Shown here piece after piece: positions 29,587 through 38,637 of a stretch of 45,570 nucleotides of DNA; the stretch's first letter is position 1, and the number at the start of each line of letters is the position of its first letter. The position numbers and the translations under genes are program-made. The notes under the pieces were generated by a model that worked only from the letters and a program-made list of their open reading frames with translations, ran no database searches and was not told where the DNA came from. The DNA is taken from NCBI GenBank assembly GCA_949292425.1, contig CASEZK010000034.1:1-45570 (forward strand), given 5' to 3'. Source of the DNA: an uncultured Oscillospiraceae bacterium (lineage in GTDB: Bacteria > Bacillota > Clostridia > Oscillospirales > Acutalibacteraceae).

Positions 29587-29809
29587 GATTTTCAGCCTTT
29601 ATTTTGTAATTTATGCCCTTATATGTAATCGTATCGCCACTGTATATCTTTTTGCCGCGCATCGTACAAACTTTATCGTTTAAGTAAACTTTTCCATTTT
29701 GTATTTCCTTTTTAGCTTGACCTCCCGTTGAAACGGCGTCTGACAGTTTCAAAAGTGAGTCAAGTTGTATGAATTCAGTCTTGATTTTTATCTCTTTTAT
29801 ATTAGTCAC
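29552..29809 (-). CDS. yaaA: S4-domain RNA-binding protein (YaaA/RlbA type)
   Basis: This 85-residue protein is a single S4 domain (FIQLDSLLKLSDAVSTGGQAK, then NGKVYLNDKV and RGKKIYSGDTI). It is always found between dnaN and recF in Firmicutes. The GTG start at 29809 lies within the last codons of dnaN, and the end overlaps recF, so the three genes form a coupled chain. Confidence 0.92.
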   Translation of the reverse strand: MTNIKEIKIKTEFIQLDSLLKLSDAVSTGGQAKKEIQNGKVYLNDKVCTMRGKKIYSGDTITYKGINYKIKAENLENTENRARKL

Positions 29810-30911
29810 CAGCTTTCAATCTGACTGGCAAAACCAAAAACACAAATGATTCGTCATCCATCGGCATTATTTTGAACGGGCTCAGGGGACCATTTACGTG
29901 TACCTTTATTTGGTCTGTGTCTGTATTTTTCAGTGCATCTAAGAGATACTTGTTGTTAAACCCTATTTCTAGGGCATTGCCTGTTATGGATACGGAAAAT
30001 TCGTCATTTGCTTTTCCTAAAGGCGTTATACAGGAAATTTTAGCTTGGTTATTGCTAAAAAAGCATCTGATAGGACTTTTGAGTCTGTCGTTTATTACCA
30101 GCGAAGCTCTTTCTACGCTTTCTATAAAATCTTTGGTCTTCACTATGAGTTCCGTGGTCTTGTCTGAAGGTATTGCAGAGTTGTAATCTAAAAAATCTCC
30201 CTCCAATAACCTAGAGATTATGCAGTAATTTTCCGTTTTAAAGACAATGTGTTTTTTCCCTATAAATATATTTATTTCATCTTCGGAGTCGGGTATAAGC
30301 TTGAGGATTTCGTTTAATGTTTTTCCTGGAACTACAAATTTAATAGGAGTTGTTACGGCCGCTATTTTTTCGCTTCTCTTGGCTAATCTGTATCCATCTA
30401 CTGAGACTAAATTGATTTCATCATTGCTTATGTCAAATAAAGTTCCGGTGTTTATGGGCTTTTCGTCAGTGTCTGCCACGGCAAACAAAGTTTGGCTTAT
30501 CATGCTTCTGAGCGTGCGGGAATTTAGTTTTATGTCCGAGTGGCTGTCTATTGCAGGTAGAGCAGGATAATCATCTGGTGAAATTCCGATAATTGAAAAC
30601 TCGGATGTTCCGCTGTTGATGGTTGTTATTAGTTTTTCGTCTACAGATATAGCTATTTTTTCATCAGGCATTTTCCTTATGATATCAGATAAAATTTTAG
30701 CTCCTAGCACAATTCCACCGTCTTCCTGTATTTCAGCTTCTATTGTTGTGGTTATGCCAAGTTCTAAGTCGTAACCGCACAAAGATATTTTTCCTTCTTG
30801 CGTTTTTATGAGTATTCCTTCAAGAGCAGTTAGGCATGATTTGCTGGATACTGCATGTTGAACATTCAACACAGCTTCAATTAGATTTTGTTTTTTGCAA
30901 ATGATTTTCAT
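29802..30911 (-). CDS. dnaN: DNA polymerase III beta clamp
   Basis: This is the sliding clamp that tethers polymerase to DNA. The 369-residue protein has the three-fold clamp layout; recognisable stretches include VSSKSCLTALEGILI, EFSIIGISPDDYPALP, FVVPGKTLNEILKL and the C-terminal PMDDESFVFLVLPVRL, which forms the hydrophobic partner-binding pocket. AAGGAG precedes the ATG. The region immediately upstream holds the predicted origin. Confidence 0.97.
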   Translation of the reverse strand: MKIICKKQNLIEAVLNVQHAVSSKSCLTALEGILIKTQEGKISLCGYDLELGITTTIEAEIQEDGGIVLGAKILSDIIRKMPDEKIAISVDEKLITTINSGTSEFSIIGISPDDYPALPAIDSHSDIKLNSRTLRSMISQTLFAVADTDEKPINTGTLFDISNDEINLVSVDGYRLAKRSEKIAAVTTPIKFVVPGKTLNEILKLIPDSEDEINIFIGKKHIVFKTENYCIISRLLEGDFLDYNSAIPSDKTTELIVKTKDFIESVERASLVINDRLKSPIRCFFSNNQAKISCITPLGKANDEFSVSITGNALEIGFNNKYLLDALKNTDTDQIKVHVNGPLSPFKIMPMDDESFVFLVLPVRLKAGD

Positions 30912-31206
30912 TAGAGCATCTCCTTTTTTATAAATGAAAAGAATAGAATATAATTTATAATAATAGTAGTAGGGGCTGTTGATTTGTTTAAATATGGTTT
31001 AGTTTTTTGATTTGGACTAGCTTTTTTGAACTTTTGTTTATGTTAACAGCTTGTTCAAAAAATTTTTATTTTCAACCGAGCTTTTAAGTTACGAATGGTT
31101 ATGTTGAAAACCTTTTGTTGAAACGCGGTTTATATGTTGAAAACGAATTTATTTAAAATTTTGCAAATTAACATGTTTTGTTGATTTGTTTAAAAGTTAT
31201 TAACAG
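30912..31206. other. Predicted chromosomal replication origin (oriC) between dnaA and dnaN
   Basis: This 295-base AT-rich gap contains TGTTGA-type nonamers all in one orientation: 30977, 31102-31110 (TGTTGAAAA), 31116-31124, 31135-31143 (TGTTGAAAA) and 31179. The dnaN-proximal member is followed leftward by GGGC (30973-30976) and the triplets TAG, TAG, TAG, TAA, TAA (30972-30958), then a highly AT-rich stretch. This matches the box / GC cluster / DnaA-trio / AT-rich order of the Bacillus basal unwinding system, on the equivalent side facing dnaN. No canonical TTATCCACA is present. A 16-base repeat occurs at both ends (30977-30992 and 31179-31194). Origin assignment is strong by position; the box identity is inferred. 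Confidence 0.75.
30958..30985 (+). promoter_or_regulatory. DnaA-trio-like unwinding element
   Basis: Plus-strand triplets TAA-TAA-TAG-TAG-TAG (30958-30972) run into GGGC (30973-30976) and a TGTTGATTT box (30977-30985). DnaA-trios are described as 3'-(G/A)AT-5' repeats next to a GC-rich spacer and a DnaA box, which fits in both order and polarity. Confidence 0.6.
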
Positions 31207-32526
31207 TTATCTGTCGCGAATATTTTTGATGATGTCTTCAACCATAGCTTTGGTTTTCGAGTCAGTTTTCATTATTTTTTCTACTTGTTGTATTGCATAC
31301 ACGATGGTTGAATGATCTCTGCCACCAAATTCACTTCCGATTGCGCTCATAGATAATTGTGTTATTTCTCTAGCAATATAAATGGCTATTTGGCGGGCGT
31401 TAGATATATTTGCGGCTCTTTTTAATGAGCGTATTTCGTTTGCTGTCACGCCGAAAGTTCTTGCAACTTCCTCTATTATTTTTTCTATGGTTAATGGTGG
31501 TGGCTGGTCGTTATTTAAAATATCTGATATTGCGGCTTGCGCGGTGGTCATGCCAGGTTGGTCTCCCTGCAAAAGGTAGTACGCTTTCATTTTTTTCACA
31601 GCGCCTTCGAGCTGTCTTATATTTGTTTTTAATTTTGTCGCTATATATTCAAGAACGGGGTTTGGAATGACTATATCTAAAAGTTCAGCTTTTCTCTTTA
31701 TTATTGCGATTCTGGTTTCAAAGTCAGGCGGCTGTATATCGGCTATAAGACCCCATTCAAATCTTGTTCTTAACCTGTCTTCAAGGGTTTGTATTTCTTT
31801 TGGAGGCCGGTCTGAAGTAAGGACTATTTGTTTTTTCGCTTCATACAGAGTGTTAAATGTGTGGAAAAACTCTTCTTGAGTTGAATCCTTTCCTGCGATA
31901 AATTGGATGTCGTCAACCAGAAGAATATCTGTTTGCCTATATTTTTGATGAAACTCCCTTGTAGCCCCTTTTCTTATTGCGTCAATAAGCTCGTTTGTGA
32001 AATCATCCCCTTTTATATACAATGTACGCATATTTGGGTGCGTTTTTTTTATGTCATTGCATATGGCATACAGCAGATGTGTTTTACCGAGGCCTGAATT
32101 TCCGTAAATGAAAAGAGGGTTATAAGAGCCGGCTGGATTTGCGGCTACAGCTAAAGCAGCAGCATGTGCAAATTTATTTGATGAGCCAACTATATAAGTG
32201 TCGAAAGTTAATTCTGGAGAAGCATCGATAGCAAGTTTACTGTTTGGAGCTTTGGGCATAGAGCCGTCATATCCCGGCGTTATAAAGCATAGGTTTATAT
32301 TACTCGAGCCGAAAATTTCTTCGAAGGCACTGTTTAAAAGTGGCGTATAGCATCTGGTCAAAGTTTGCTTATGAAACTCGTTAGGAACTAAAAGCCTAGC
32401 GTCGCCTGTTTTAAAATCAATATTTAAAGGTTCTATCCGGCTTATCCATGTTTTATATGCAACGTCGGTAATGCGTGTTTTGCAGTAGTCACATATGAGT
32501 TCCCACGCCTCATTGAATGATTCCAT
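31207..32526 (-). CDS. dnaA: Chromosomal replication initiator DnaA
   Basis: This AAA+ initiator binds and opens oriC. The 439-residue protein has the N-terminal DnaB/partner domain, the AAA+ core with Walker A GNSGLGKT (142-149), Walker B LLVDDIQFI, TSDRPP and LRTRFEWGL, and the C-terminal DNA-binding helix-turn-helix with ANISNARQIAIYIAREIT and FGGRDHSTIVYA. Domain II is short. The ATG follows AGGAGGAG. The origin lies directly downstream and dnaN follows, the standard Firmicutes order, but rpmH, rnpA and yidC are not upstream. Confidence 0.98.
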   Translation of the reverse strand: MESFNEAWELICDYCKTRITDVAYKTWISRIEPLNIDFKTGDARLLVPNEFHKQTLTRCYTPLLNSAFEEIFGSSNINLCFITPGYDGSMPKAPNSKLAIDASPELTFDTYIVGSSNKFAHAAALAVAANPAGSYNPLFIYGNSGLGKTHLLYAICNDIKKTHPNMRTLYIKGDDFTNELIDAIRKGATREFHQKYRQTDILLVDDIQFIAGKDSTQEEFFHTFNTLYEAKKQIVLTSDRPPKEIQTLEDRLRTRFEWGLIADIQPPDFETRIAIIKRKAELLDIVIPNPVLEYIATKLKTNIRQLEGAVKKMKAYYLLQGDQPGMTTAQAAISDILNNDQPPPLTIEKIIEEVARTFGVTANEIRSLKRAANISNARQIAIYIAREITQLSMSAIGSEFGGRDHSTIVYAIQQVEKIMKTDSKTKAMVEDIIKNIRDR

Positions 32527-32582
32527 AGAATGATACTCCTCCTAATATTAGCTGAGAGTTGAGTTTAAGTTTTCTTTTTAAT

Positions 32583-32621
32583 TTTGGATAAAATTATACA
32601 TTATTAATGATAATACAAAAA
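32583..32621 (-). promoter_or_regulatory. Possible dnaA promoter with one near-consensus DnaA box
   Basis: On the minus strand TATAAT (32598-32593) lies about 70 bases upstream of the dnaA start; the expected -35 position reads only TTTTTG. TTATCCAAA (32591-32583), one mismatch from the DnaA-box consensus, lies just downstream of the -10 and could allow autoregulation. The remaining gap to 32767 is AT-rich without other recognisable signals. Confidence 0.4.
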
Positions 32622-32767
32622 CAACTTTTTTTCAAACAATCGTTTTTTGCTATGGACATACTTTATGTGCTGCAAACATTTGAGCAGAAGATTTTTAACG
32701 AATGTAGCTCTTTATGTAAAAGCGAGTTGATAGATGTATTAATGAAGTTGGATGAAAAGTTTTATCT

Positions 32768-34282
32768 TTATATTGAGTCTAACATAGAGAAAGTGTTGAT
32801 GAATGGTCGCAGATTATTTATCATTACTTTCATAGTTCCAGTTTTGTTTCCCTCTATGTTTAAAACAATTACAGGATCGTGAAGACTTTGTCGTAAAATA
32901 AACCACCCGTCTGTGTCCCCTTTATTAACGTTAACTCTAATCCCTTCACAGTTGTCCTTATCTACTTGCCAGCCGGCCTTTTGCGATACAAAATCGTTTA
33001 ATTTGTCAATTATGTCTTTACCGTAACTTTTAAAATCTTTGCATTTGATTTTCAGCCGAAACTCTTGTTCTTCTATAGGCTGAACTAAGTTTTCTATGAT
33101 ACTTTCTAGTGTATGTCCTTGCTTCCTTAAATTTACCATGAATGTGATTATTTTTGTAACAAGGTATGCCCCGTCATCTTGAAAATTATTTTCTCTAAAA
33201 GCAGCATGACCGGAAGATTCTATGGCAAGCGGACAGTTTACGCCAGACTGATTTAATAAAATTGCTTTGTTTATGACGTTTTTATATCCTCTTTTGAATC
33301 GACATTGTTTTGACTTCAGTTCAGATTCAATAAAATTCTTTAAGTTACTTGAAGTTACTGAATCTGTTACAATCGTGCCACCATCGTTGCCGCTTAATGC
33401 TATCGCAGATGCTATAGCAATGATATTGTTCTTATTTACAGCTTTTCCACTCGAGCTTACTACGCCTGCTCTATCTACGTCCGTGTCAAATATTATACCC
33501 AAGTCAGCGGAGTTTTTAACAGTAGCTTTAACTGCTGAATCCATTGCTCTTTTATCATCTGGGTTTGGCATATGGTTAGGGAAATTTCCGTCAGGGTTTA
33601 AAAATTGGCTTCCTGAAATGTCTGCACCTAGTGGAGCAAGCACATCTGTCGCATAAAATCCACCGGCACCATTACCTGCGTCTACAACTATCTTTAAACC
33701 GCTTAACGGTTGTGTGAAATTTTCTTTCGAGTTTATTTCTGCGCAAATCATTTTGCGTAATTTTTCAGAATATATTTCCATTAAATTAGCATTTACGATT
33801 TTAGCTTGCGTGCTTTCACTTGAGCTACATAACTTTACATTATTTTGAGCCAACTCTAAGATCTCTTCAATGTCATTGGAATTCAAACTACCGGAATTTA
33901 TAAAAAATTTAAACCCATTTCTGTTGAAAGGAAGGTGACTTGCTGTAATTTCTATGGCTGCGTCACAGTGAAGTTCTGAAATGGCCATAAACATAGAAGG
34001 AGTTGTTGCAAGACCGCAATCGTAAATTTTATTTATATGTTTTGAAAATGTGGTGATCATTAGAGTTTTTATTTTCTTTCCGGAAAGTCTTGAATCGTGG
34101 CCTACAGATATATCCAAGTTGGAAATTTTCTTATTTAATTTTCTACTTAACCAAACTAAAAACGCATTTGATATGCCATTTATAATTTCATCATTTAAAT
34201 TTACTTTTTCAGTATAGGTTGGCATTGCCACTCCCCTTATGTCTGACCCGCTTTTTAATTCTGCCCATAAACCTTTTAACAT
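32768..34282 (-). CDS. Phosphomannomutase/phosphoglucomutase family protein
   Basis: This 504-residue alpha-D-phosphohexomutase moves phosphate between C1 and C6 of a hexose phosphate. It has the start text LKSGSDIRGVA, the active-site serine loop TASHLPFNRNG (in place of the more common TASHNP), the metal-binding DTDVDRAG and, late in the chain, an ESSGHAAF-type substrate loop. This subgroup is frequent in Clostridia. The exact sugar cannot be told from sequence, and since phosphopentomutase is missing from the nucleoside operon, a side role there cannot be excluded. It lies upstream of dnaA on the same strand, 241 bases away. Confidence 0.88.
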   Translation of the reverse strand: MLKGLWAELKSGSDIRGVAMPTYTEKVNLNDEIINGISNAFLVWLSRKLNKKISNLDISVGHDSRLSGKKIKTLMITTFSKHINKIYDCGLATTPSMFMAISELHCDAAIEITASHLPFNRNGFKFFINSGSLNSNDIEEILELAQNNVKLCSSSESTQAKIVNANLMEIYSEKLRKMICAEINSKENFTQPLSGLKIVVDAGNGAGGFYATDVLAPLGADISGSQFLNPDGNFPNHMPNPDDKRAMDSAVKATVKNSADLGIIFDTDVDRAGVVSSSGKAVNKNNIIAIASAIALSGNDGGTIVTDSVTSSNLKNFIESELKSKQCRFKRGYKNVINKAILLNQSGVNCPLAIESSGHAAFRENNFQDDGAYLVTKIITFMVNLRKQGHTLESIIENLVQPIEEQEFRLKIKCKDFKSYGKDIIDKLNDFVSQKAGWQVDKDNCEGIRVNVNKGDTDGWFILRQSLHDPVIVLNIEGNKTGTMKVMINNLRPFINTFSMLDSI

Positions 34283-34344
34283 TTATAATAAACACACTCC
34301 CGATTTACTTTAGTTTTGGGTTCATTCTTTACGTAAAGTACTAG

Positions 34345-34435
34345 CGCGGCGCGTTATGCAAAGCATAACACTTATAGGACAAATTTTGTCCTATAAGTTT
34401 CCTGAAAAATCAAAAGATTTTTCAGGGGCGCCGCG
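34345..34435. repeat. Cloverleaf palindromic element B (four-way junction)
   Basis: A closing stem CGCGGCGC (34345-34352) / GCGCCGCG (34428-34435) encloses three perfect hairpins in a row: 34353-34369 (7 bp), 34370-34398 (14 bp) and 34401-34426 (11 bp). Only a few bases remain unpaired at the junction. A further outer imperfect repeat TTTTGGGTT (34314-34322) / AACCCTAAAA (34439-34448) flanks it. It lies between nth and the phosphohexomutase gene. Its size, three-arm plan and GCGCGGC/GCCGCG ends match element A at 8513-8605, whereas its arm sequences differ. Confidence 0.8.
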
Positions 34436-34448
34436 AGCAACCCTAAAA

Positions 34449-35096
34449 TCAACCTTCAGTTTTATTTTTACTTATAAACTCATTACAATATACTGCTAAA
34501 CTGCACTTACCACATTTTGGGGTTATGGCTTTGCATACGGTCCTGCCATGTAGAACTAACCTGTGACAAAAGTCATTAGATTCATTTTCCGGCAAAATCT
34601 CTTTCAAAATCTTTTCTATTTTTTCCGGGTTTTTACTGTCGTGAACACCTAACCTTCTAGTTATCCTTATGCAATGTGTATCTACAACCACAGCCGGTTT
34701 TTTGTAAATGTCTCCTACTACTAAGTTTGCAGTTTTTCTCCCCACGCCGGGAAGCTTTATGAGTTCATCTATGCTGTCTGGCACTATACTGTTATACTCG
34801 TCTTTCAATATTTTACACATATTCACTATATCTTTTGCTTTTATGCGATAAAACCCACAAGATTTTATATAGCTCTCGACTTCGTCGATATTAGCGTCCG
34901 CAAAATCTTTAACAGTTTGGTACCGCTTAAATAATTCAGGAGTAACTTTGTTGACTCTGGCATCTGTGCATTGAGCCGCCAGCCTCGTTGCTATTAAAAG
35001 TTGCAAAGGGTCTTTGTAACTCAGGGAACATGCAGGATCTGGGTATTCCTTCTTTAAAATATCTATAATTTTTTCTGCTTCTTTTTTCGTAATCAT
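34449..35096 (-). CDS. nth: Endonuclease III
   Basis: This base-excision-repair glycosylase/AP lyase removes oxidised pyrimidines. The 215-residue protein has the helix-hairpin-helix LPGVGRKTANL with the catalytic Lys, VDTHCIRITRRLG with the catalytic Asp, and the C-terminal iron-sulphur cluster pattern C-x6-C-x2-C-x5-C (VCKAITPKCGKCSLAVYC). The ATG at 35096 follows GGAGGAA. It lies between ytaF and the cloverleaf element. Confidence 0.97.
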   Translation of the reverse strand: MITKKEAEKIIDILKKEYPDPACSLSYKDPLQLLIATRLAAQCTDARVNKVTPELFKRYQTVKDFADANIDEVESYIKSCGFYRIKAKDIVNMCKILKDEYNSIVPDSIDELIKLPGVGRKTANLVVGDIYKKPAVVVDTHCIRITRRLGVHDSKNPEKIEKILKEILPENESNDFCHRLVLHGRTVCKAITPKCGKCSLAVYCNEFISKNKTEG

Positions 35097-35171
35097 TTTA
35101 AATTCCTCCTTTTTACTATTCTACATTGTTAACTTTTACAAATCAACTAAAAGCAACTTACCACAAAAAAT

Positions 35172-35810
35172 TCAAAACATCCTTACTATTGCTAAAATAA
35201 TCAAAATAGCGCCGGAAATAAAAACAAAAACTTTTGAGTTTATGTTTTTAGCTTTAGAAATTTTTGTCCCTAAAATTGTGCCTAAACTTAAAAAGGCAAA
35301 CTGTCCGATACCGACGTAAATGGGTACAAAAAAAGACAAGCTACCTATTATTGCGTATGTTACTCCCACAACCAATGAATCTACAGAAAGCGAAAGACCT
35401 AAGTAAATCGATTCAAAAACGTTAACTTTTTTTGAACTGTCGGTATTACTTTTTTTATGTTCTTTTATTATCTTTACTGTCACCTGTAAAGGCTTTATAA
35501 AAAAACTTATAACATCGTTTTTCTTAGCTACTTCGTCATTTCTGTTTTCTCTGAGCCCTTTCAATATCGTTAATGCTCCTAAAATTATAAGCATTACACA
35601 ACCTATCAGTTTTGCTACATTTTCACTGATGAAAAGCAATATCGCGTTTCCTAAAAGAAATGATACCGCCGTTATAAAAACTGAAATTAAACTTATTATC
35701 AATTTGGGTATTAGTGGGATTTTCACTTTTCTCAATGAGTAAGACAAGCCTATTCCAAAAGCATCTACGCTCAAGGAGATTGCTAAAAGTATTATACCTA
35801 ACGTTTCCAT
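35172..35810 (-). CDS. ytaF: Sporulation membrane protein YtaF (MntP-related)
   Basis: This 212-residue membrane protein has two related halves of three helices each, starting LLAISLSVDAFGIGLSY and LGLSLSVDSLVVGVTYAI, as in the MntP/YtaF group; the longer polar middle loop favours YtaF, which is linked to sporulation. The ATG at 35810 follows GAGGT by seven bases. A much longer in-frame extension to 36179 runs back through the start of the Ca-ATPase gene on the other strand and is unlikely to be coding. It diverges from the Ca-ATPase gene. Confidence 0.85.
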   Translation of the reverse strand: METLGIILLAISLSVDAFGIGLSYSLRKVKIPLIPKLIISLISVFITAVSFLLGNAILLFISENVAKLIGCVMLIILGALTILKGLRENRNDEVAKKNDVISFFIKPLQVTVKIIKEHKKSNTDSSKKVNVFESIYLGLSLSVDSLVVGVTYAIIGSLSFFVPIYVGIGQFAFLSLGTILGTKISKAKNINSKVFVFISGAILIILAIVRMF

Positions 35811-35940
35811 AATATCAACCTCAAATATTTTTAAGACAATATATGCGTTTGTCCAAATTTTTGTTTTTGATTTGTAATATAACTCGTCTGCACTTGAATA
35901 TATATCAATGGACAACAAATTCTCGCATTGAGGTGATTTT

Positions 35941-38559
35941 ATGGATTGGCACACTTTATCTGTTGATGATGTGCTTAAAAAATTTAATGTTTCTAAATCT
36001 AGCGGTTTAAGTTCAACCGACGTTAGTAGAAACCGTGACAAATTTGGAAAAAATATTTTAACTGCAAAGAAAAAATATGGCATTATTAAAAAATTCTTAT
36101 CACAGTTTTCAGACTGCATGATAATCATTCTTTTAATAGCTGCGCTTATTTCGTTTGTTACGTCGATAATTGAAAACAAAAACGATTATATCGATCCTAT
36201 CATTATTTTGTTAATAGTGATAATGAACGCCATAATCGGTGTAGTACAGGAAAATAAAGCTGAAAAAGCCATAGAAGCTTTAAAAAAATTAACTTCACCC
36301 AAAGCTACTGTTTTAAGAAACGGCAAGGAAGTCACCATACCTTCAGAAGATCTGGTACCTGGAGATATTATAACTTTACATACAGGTGACTTAGTTCCCG
36401 CCGACTGCCGTATTTTAGAGGACTTTAAACTTGAATCAGAAGAATCGTCTTTAACAGGAGAATCCTTGCCGGTTGAGAAAAAAGCAAGTGCGGTTTTGCC
36501 TGTTTCCACCGCTATTTCTGACAGAAAAAATATGCTTTTTTCCGGCTGTACAATAAATTCAGGTCATGGTACTTGCATTGTTGTAGAAACCGGCATGAAT
36601 ACAGAAGTTGGAAAAATTGCCAGCATGTTAAAAAATGAAGATTCCCCTCAAACACCGTTACAAAAAAAGTTGGAAAAGACCAGTAAAATTTTGGGTTTTG
36701 GCGTAACTTTCATATGTTTTATAATCTTCATCTTAGGAATAATTCAAGATATACCGTTCCTTGAAATGTTCATGATATCTATCAGCTTGGCAGTAGCGGC
36801 AATACCAGAAGGATTGCCGGCAGTTGTCACTATTGTGCTTGCCATGGGAATAAGACGTATGGCTAAAAATAAGGCCATTATAAGGAAACTGCCTGCTGTT
36901 GAAACTTTAGGGAACACTACTGTCATTTGCTCCGATAAAACAGGGACGTTGACGCAAAATAAGATGACAGTAACTAAGTTAGTTTATGTAGATAAACAGG
37001 TCAGTTTTTCGTCAAAGGAAGGAAATGAAATTTTAGAGTTATGCACATTGTGCAACAACGCTAAACTATCCGAATACTCATCAATTAACAAAATATCTGG
37101 AGAAGCTACAGAAAAAACGTTAGTAGAGGCATTCTTAAAAGTTGGTAAATCTAAAGAAAAATTAGATAAAGATTTTCCTAGAGTGAGCGAATTTCCGTTT
37201 ACGTCTAGCAGAAAACTTATGACAACTGTTCACAAACTGAATAACGGAAAATATAGAATTGTAACAAAAGGTGCCCCTGATTTCTTGTTGAAATTAACAA
37301 ACAGAACTAGCACAAGTTCATTTACGCCACTTATAAGGAAAGCTATCATGTCTCAAAACGACAATATGACTAAAGATGCGCTTCGAGTACTGGCTGTAGG
37401 GTACAAGGACGTCTCAAGTTTGCCTAAAAGCCAGAGCGAAGCCGAAAGTAATCTAGTTTTCTGCGGACTAGTGGGTATGATAGATCCAGCTCGCCCTGAA
37501 GTGAAAGTAGCTGTTAGAGAATGCAAAAAGGCCGGCATAAAGCCAGTTATGATAACTGGCGACCACATAAATACGGCTAAAGCTATAGCAAAAGACATAG
37601 GCATATTTGAAAAAAATGACCTCGCGATAACCGGTGTAGACATAGACAAAATGCAAAAACGTGATTTTGAAAAAAATATATTTAAATATTCCGTTTTTGC
37701 CAGAGTTTCCCCTGAACATAAAGTTCGGATAGTTAAAGCTTTTCAAAAAAATGGCGCAGTTGTCGCGATGACTGGAGATGGCGTTAATGATGCTCCTGCT
37801 TTAAAGGCGGCGGATATAGGCTGTGCCATGGGCAAAACCGGAACAGATGTGGCGAAAGGTGCTGCCGACATGATAATGACAGATGACAATTTTTCTACCA
37901 TAGTAAAGGCGGTAAAACAAGGCCGAGGAATTTCACAAAACATAAAAAAGACTGTTCATTTTTTGCTTTCGAGCAATATAGGCGAAATCATCACCGTTTT
38001 GACGGCATTTCTTTTAAGGCTCCCCACTCCACTGCTTGCTATCCAGCTGTTGTGGGTGAACCTCGTCACAGACTCATTTCCTGCTCTAGCCTTAGGCGTA
38101 GACCCCGTAGACGACAATGTTATGCTTAAAAAACCTACACTTAAAAGCGGCAATTTATTTTCCTCTAGGAAATGGAAAAACATAGTGTTAGAAGGAAGCT
38201 TTATAGGGGCTATTTCCATTTTAGCTTTCACCATTGGAAGGGTGTTTTTCGATACTACATCAGATCCTGTAACAGCACGAACCATGGCATTCACAGTTTT
38301 GAGTTTATCTCAAATAATACACTCTTTCAACGTACGAAGCGATAAGTCTATTTTCAAAACCGGAATGTTAGGAAATATGGCATTGGTTTACTCATTTATA
38401 CTTTGCGCAATGCTTCAAGTATCGGTTATTTCTGTTCCGTTTTTATCTGTAATATTCAAAACTGTAAACCTTAACTTTCTACAATGGACGATTGTTTTGG
38501 CACTTTCATCTTCACCGCTTTTGTTGGTGGAAGCAGAGAAAATCGCTAATTCAAAATAA
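35941..38559 (+). CDS. Calcium-transporting P-type ATPase
   Basis: This 872-residue P2-type pump exports Ca2+ from the cytoplasm. It has the A-domain SLTGES, the phosphorylated Asp332 in DKTGTLT, a KGAPD nucleotide-domain motif and the hinge [11 protein letters not shown]. Ion-binding residues of SERCA-type pumps are present: PEGLP in helix 4, SSNIGE in helix 5 and WVNLVTD in helix 6. About ten hydrophobic segments are visible. TGAGGTG precedes the ATG. It is a single-gene unit ending at a strong hairpin. Confidence 0.95.
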   Translation: MDWHTLSVDDVLKKFNVSKSSGLSSTDVSRNRDKFGKNILTAKKKYGIIKKFLSQFSDCMIIILLIAALISFVTSIIENKNDYIDPIIILLIVIMNAIIGVVQENKAEKAIEALKKLTSPKATVLRNGKEVTIPSEDLVPGDIITLHTGDLVPADCRILEDFKLESEESSLTGESLPVEKKASAVLPVSTAISDRKNMLFSGCTINSGHGTCIVVETGMNTEVGKIASMLKNEDSPQTPLQKKLEKTSKILGFGVTFICFIIFILGIIQDIPFLEMFMISISLAVAAIPEGLPAVVTIVLAMGIRRMAKNKAIIRKLPAVETLGNTTVICSDKTGTLTQNKMTVTKLVYVDKQVSFSSKEGNEILELCTLCNNAKLSEYSSINKISGEATEKTLVEAFLKVGKSKEKLDKDFPRVSEFPFTSSRKLMTTVHKLNNGKYRIVTKGAPDFLLKLTNRTSTSSFTPLIRKAIMSQNDNMTKDALRVLAVGYKDVSSLPKSQSEAESNLVFCGLVGMIDPARPEVKVAVRECKKAGIKPVMITGDHINTAKAIAKDIGIFEKNDLAITGVDIDKMQKRDFEKNIFKYSVFARVSPEHKVRIVKAFQKNGAVVAMTGDGVNDAPALKAADIGCAMGKTGTDVAKGAADMIMTDDNFSTIVKAVKQGRGISQNIKKTVHFLLSSNIGEIITVLTAFLLRLPTPLLAIQLLWVNLVTDSFPALALGVDPVDDNVMLKKPTLKSGNLFSSRKWKNIVLEGSFIGAISILAFTIGRVFFDTTSDPVTARTMAFTVLSLSQIIHSFNVRSDKSIFKTGMLGNMALVYSFILCAMLQVSVISVPFLSVIFKTVNLNFLQWTIVLALSSSPLLLVEAEKIANSK

Positions 38560-38578
38560 ATCTTAAATTTATCAACAA

Positions 38579-38615
38579 AGTGGGCTTAAAAGTTCTGAAA
38601 ACTTTTAAGCCCACT
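38579..38615. terminator. Hairpin between convergent genes, probable bidirectional terminator
   Basis: A perfect 16-bp stem (38579-38594 with 38600-38615) with a five-base loop separates the converging Ca-ATPase and ABC permease genes. The T-runs on both sides are short (ATTTTAAA to the right), so efficiency is uncertain. Confidence 0.7.
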
Positions 38616-38637
38616 ATTTTAAACTTTAAATAAAATG

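Noticed and set aside
32607..32882. 91-codon plus-strand open frame upstream of dnaA
   Set aside because: It has no ribosome binding site, overlaps the 3' end of the phosphohexomutase gene on the other strand, and has no recognisable family pattern.
35811..36179. N-terminal extension of YtaF by 123 residues
   Set aside because: The extension runs antisense to the start of the Ca-ATPase gene and its promoter region; the ATG at 35810 has a good ribosome binding site and gives the family N-terminus.
38579..38615. Third cloverleaf-type element between the Ca-ATPase and ABC permease genes
   Set aside because: It is a single perfect hairpin between convergent genes with no additional arms or GCGCGGC ends, so a terminator explains it.
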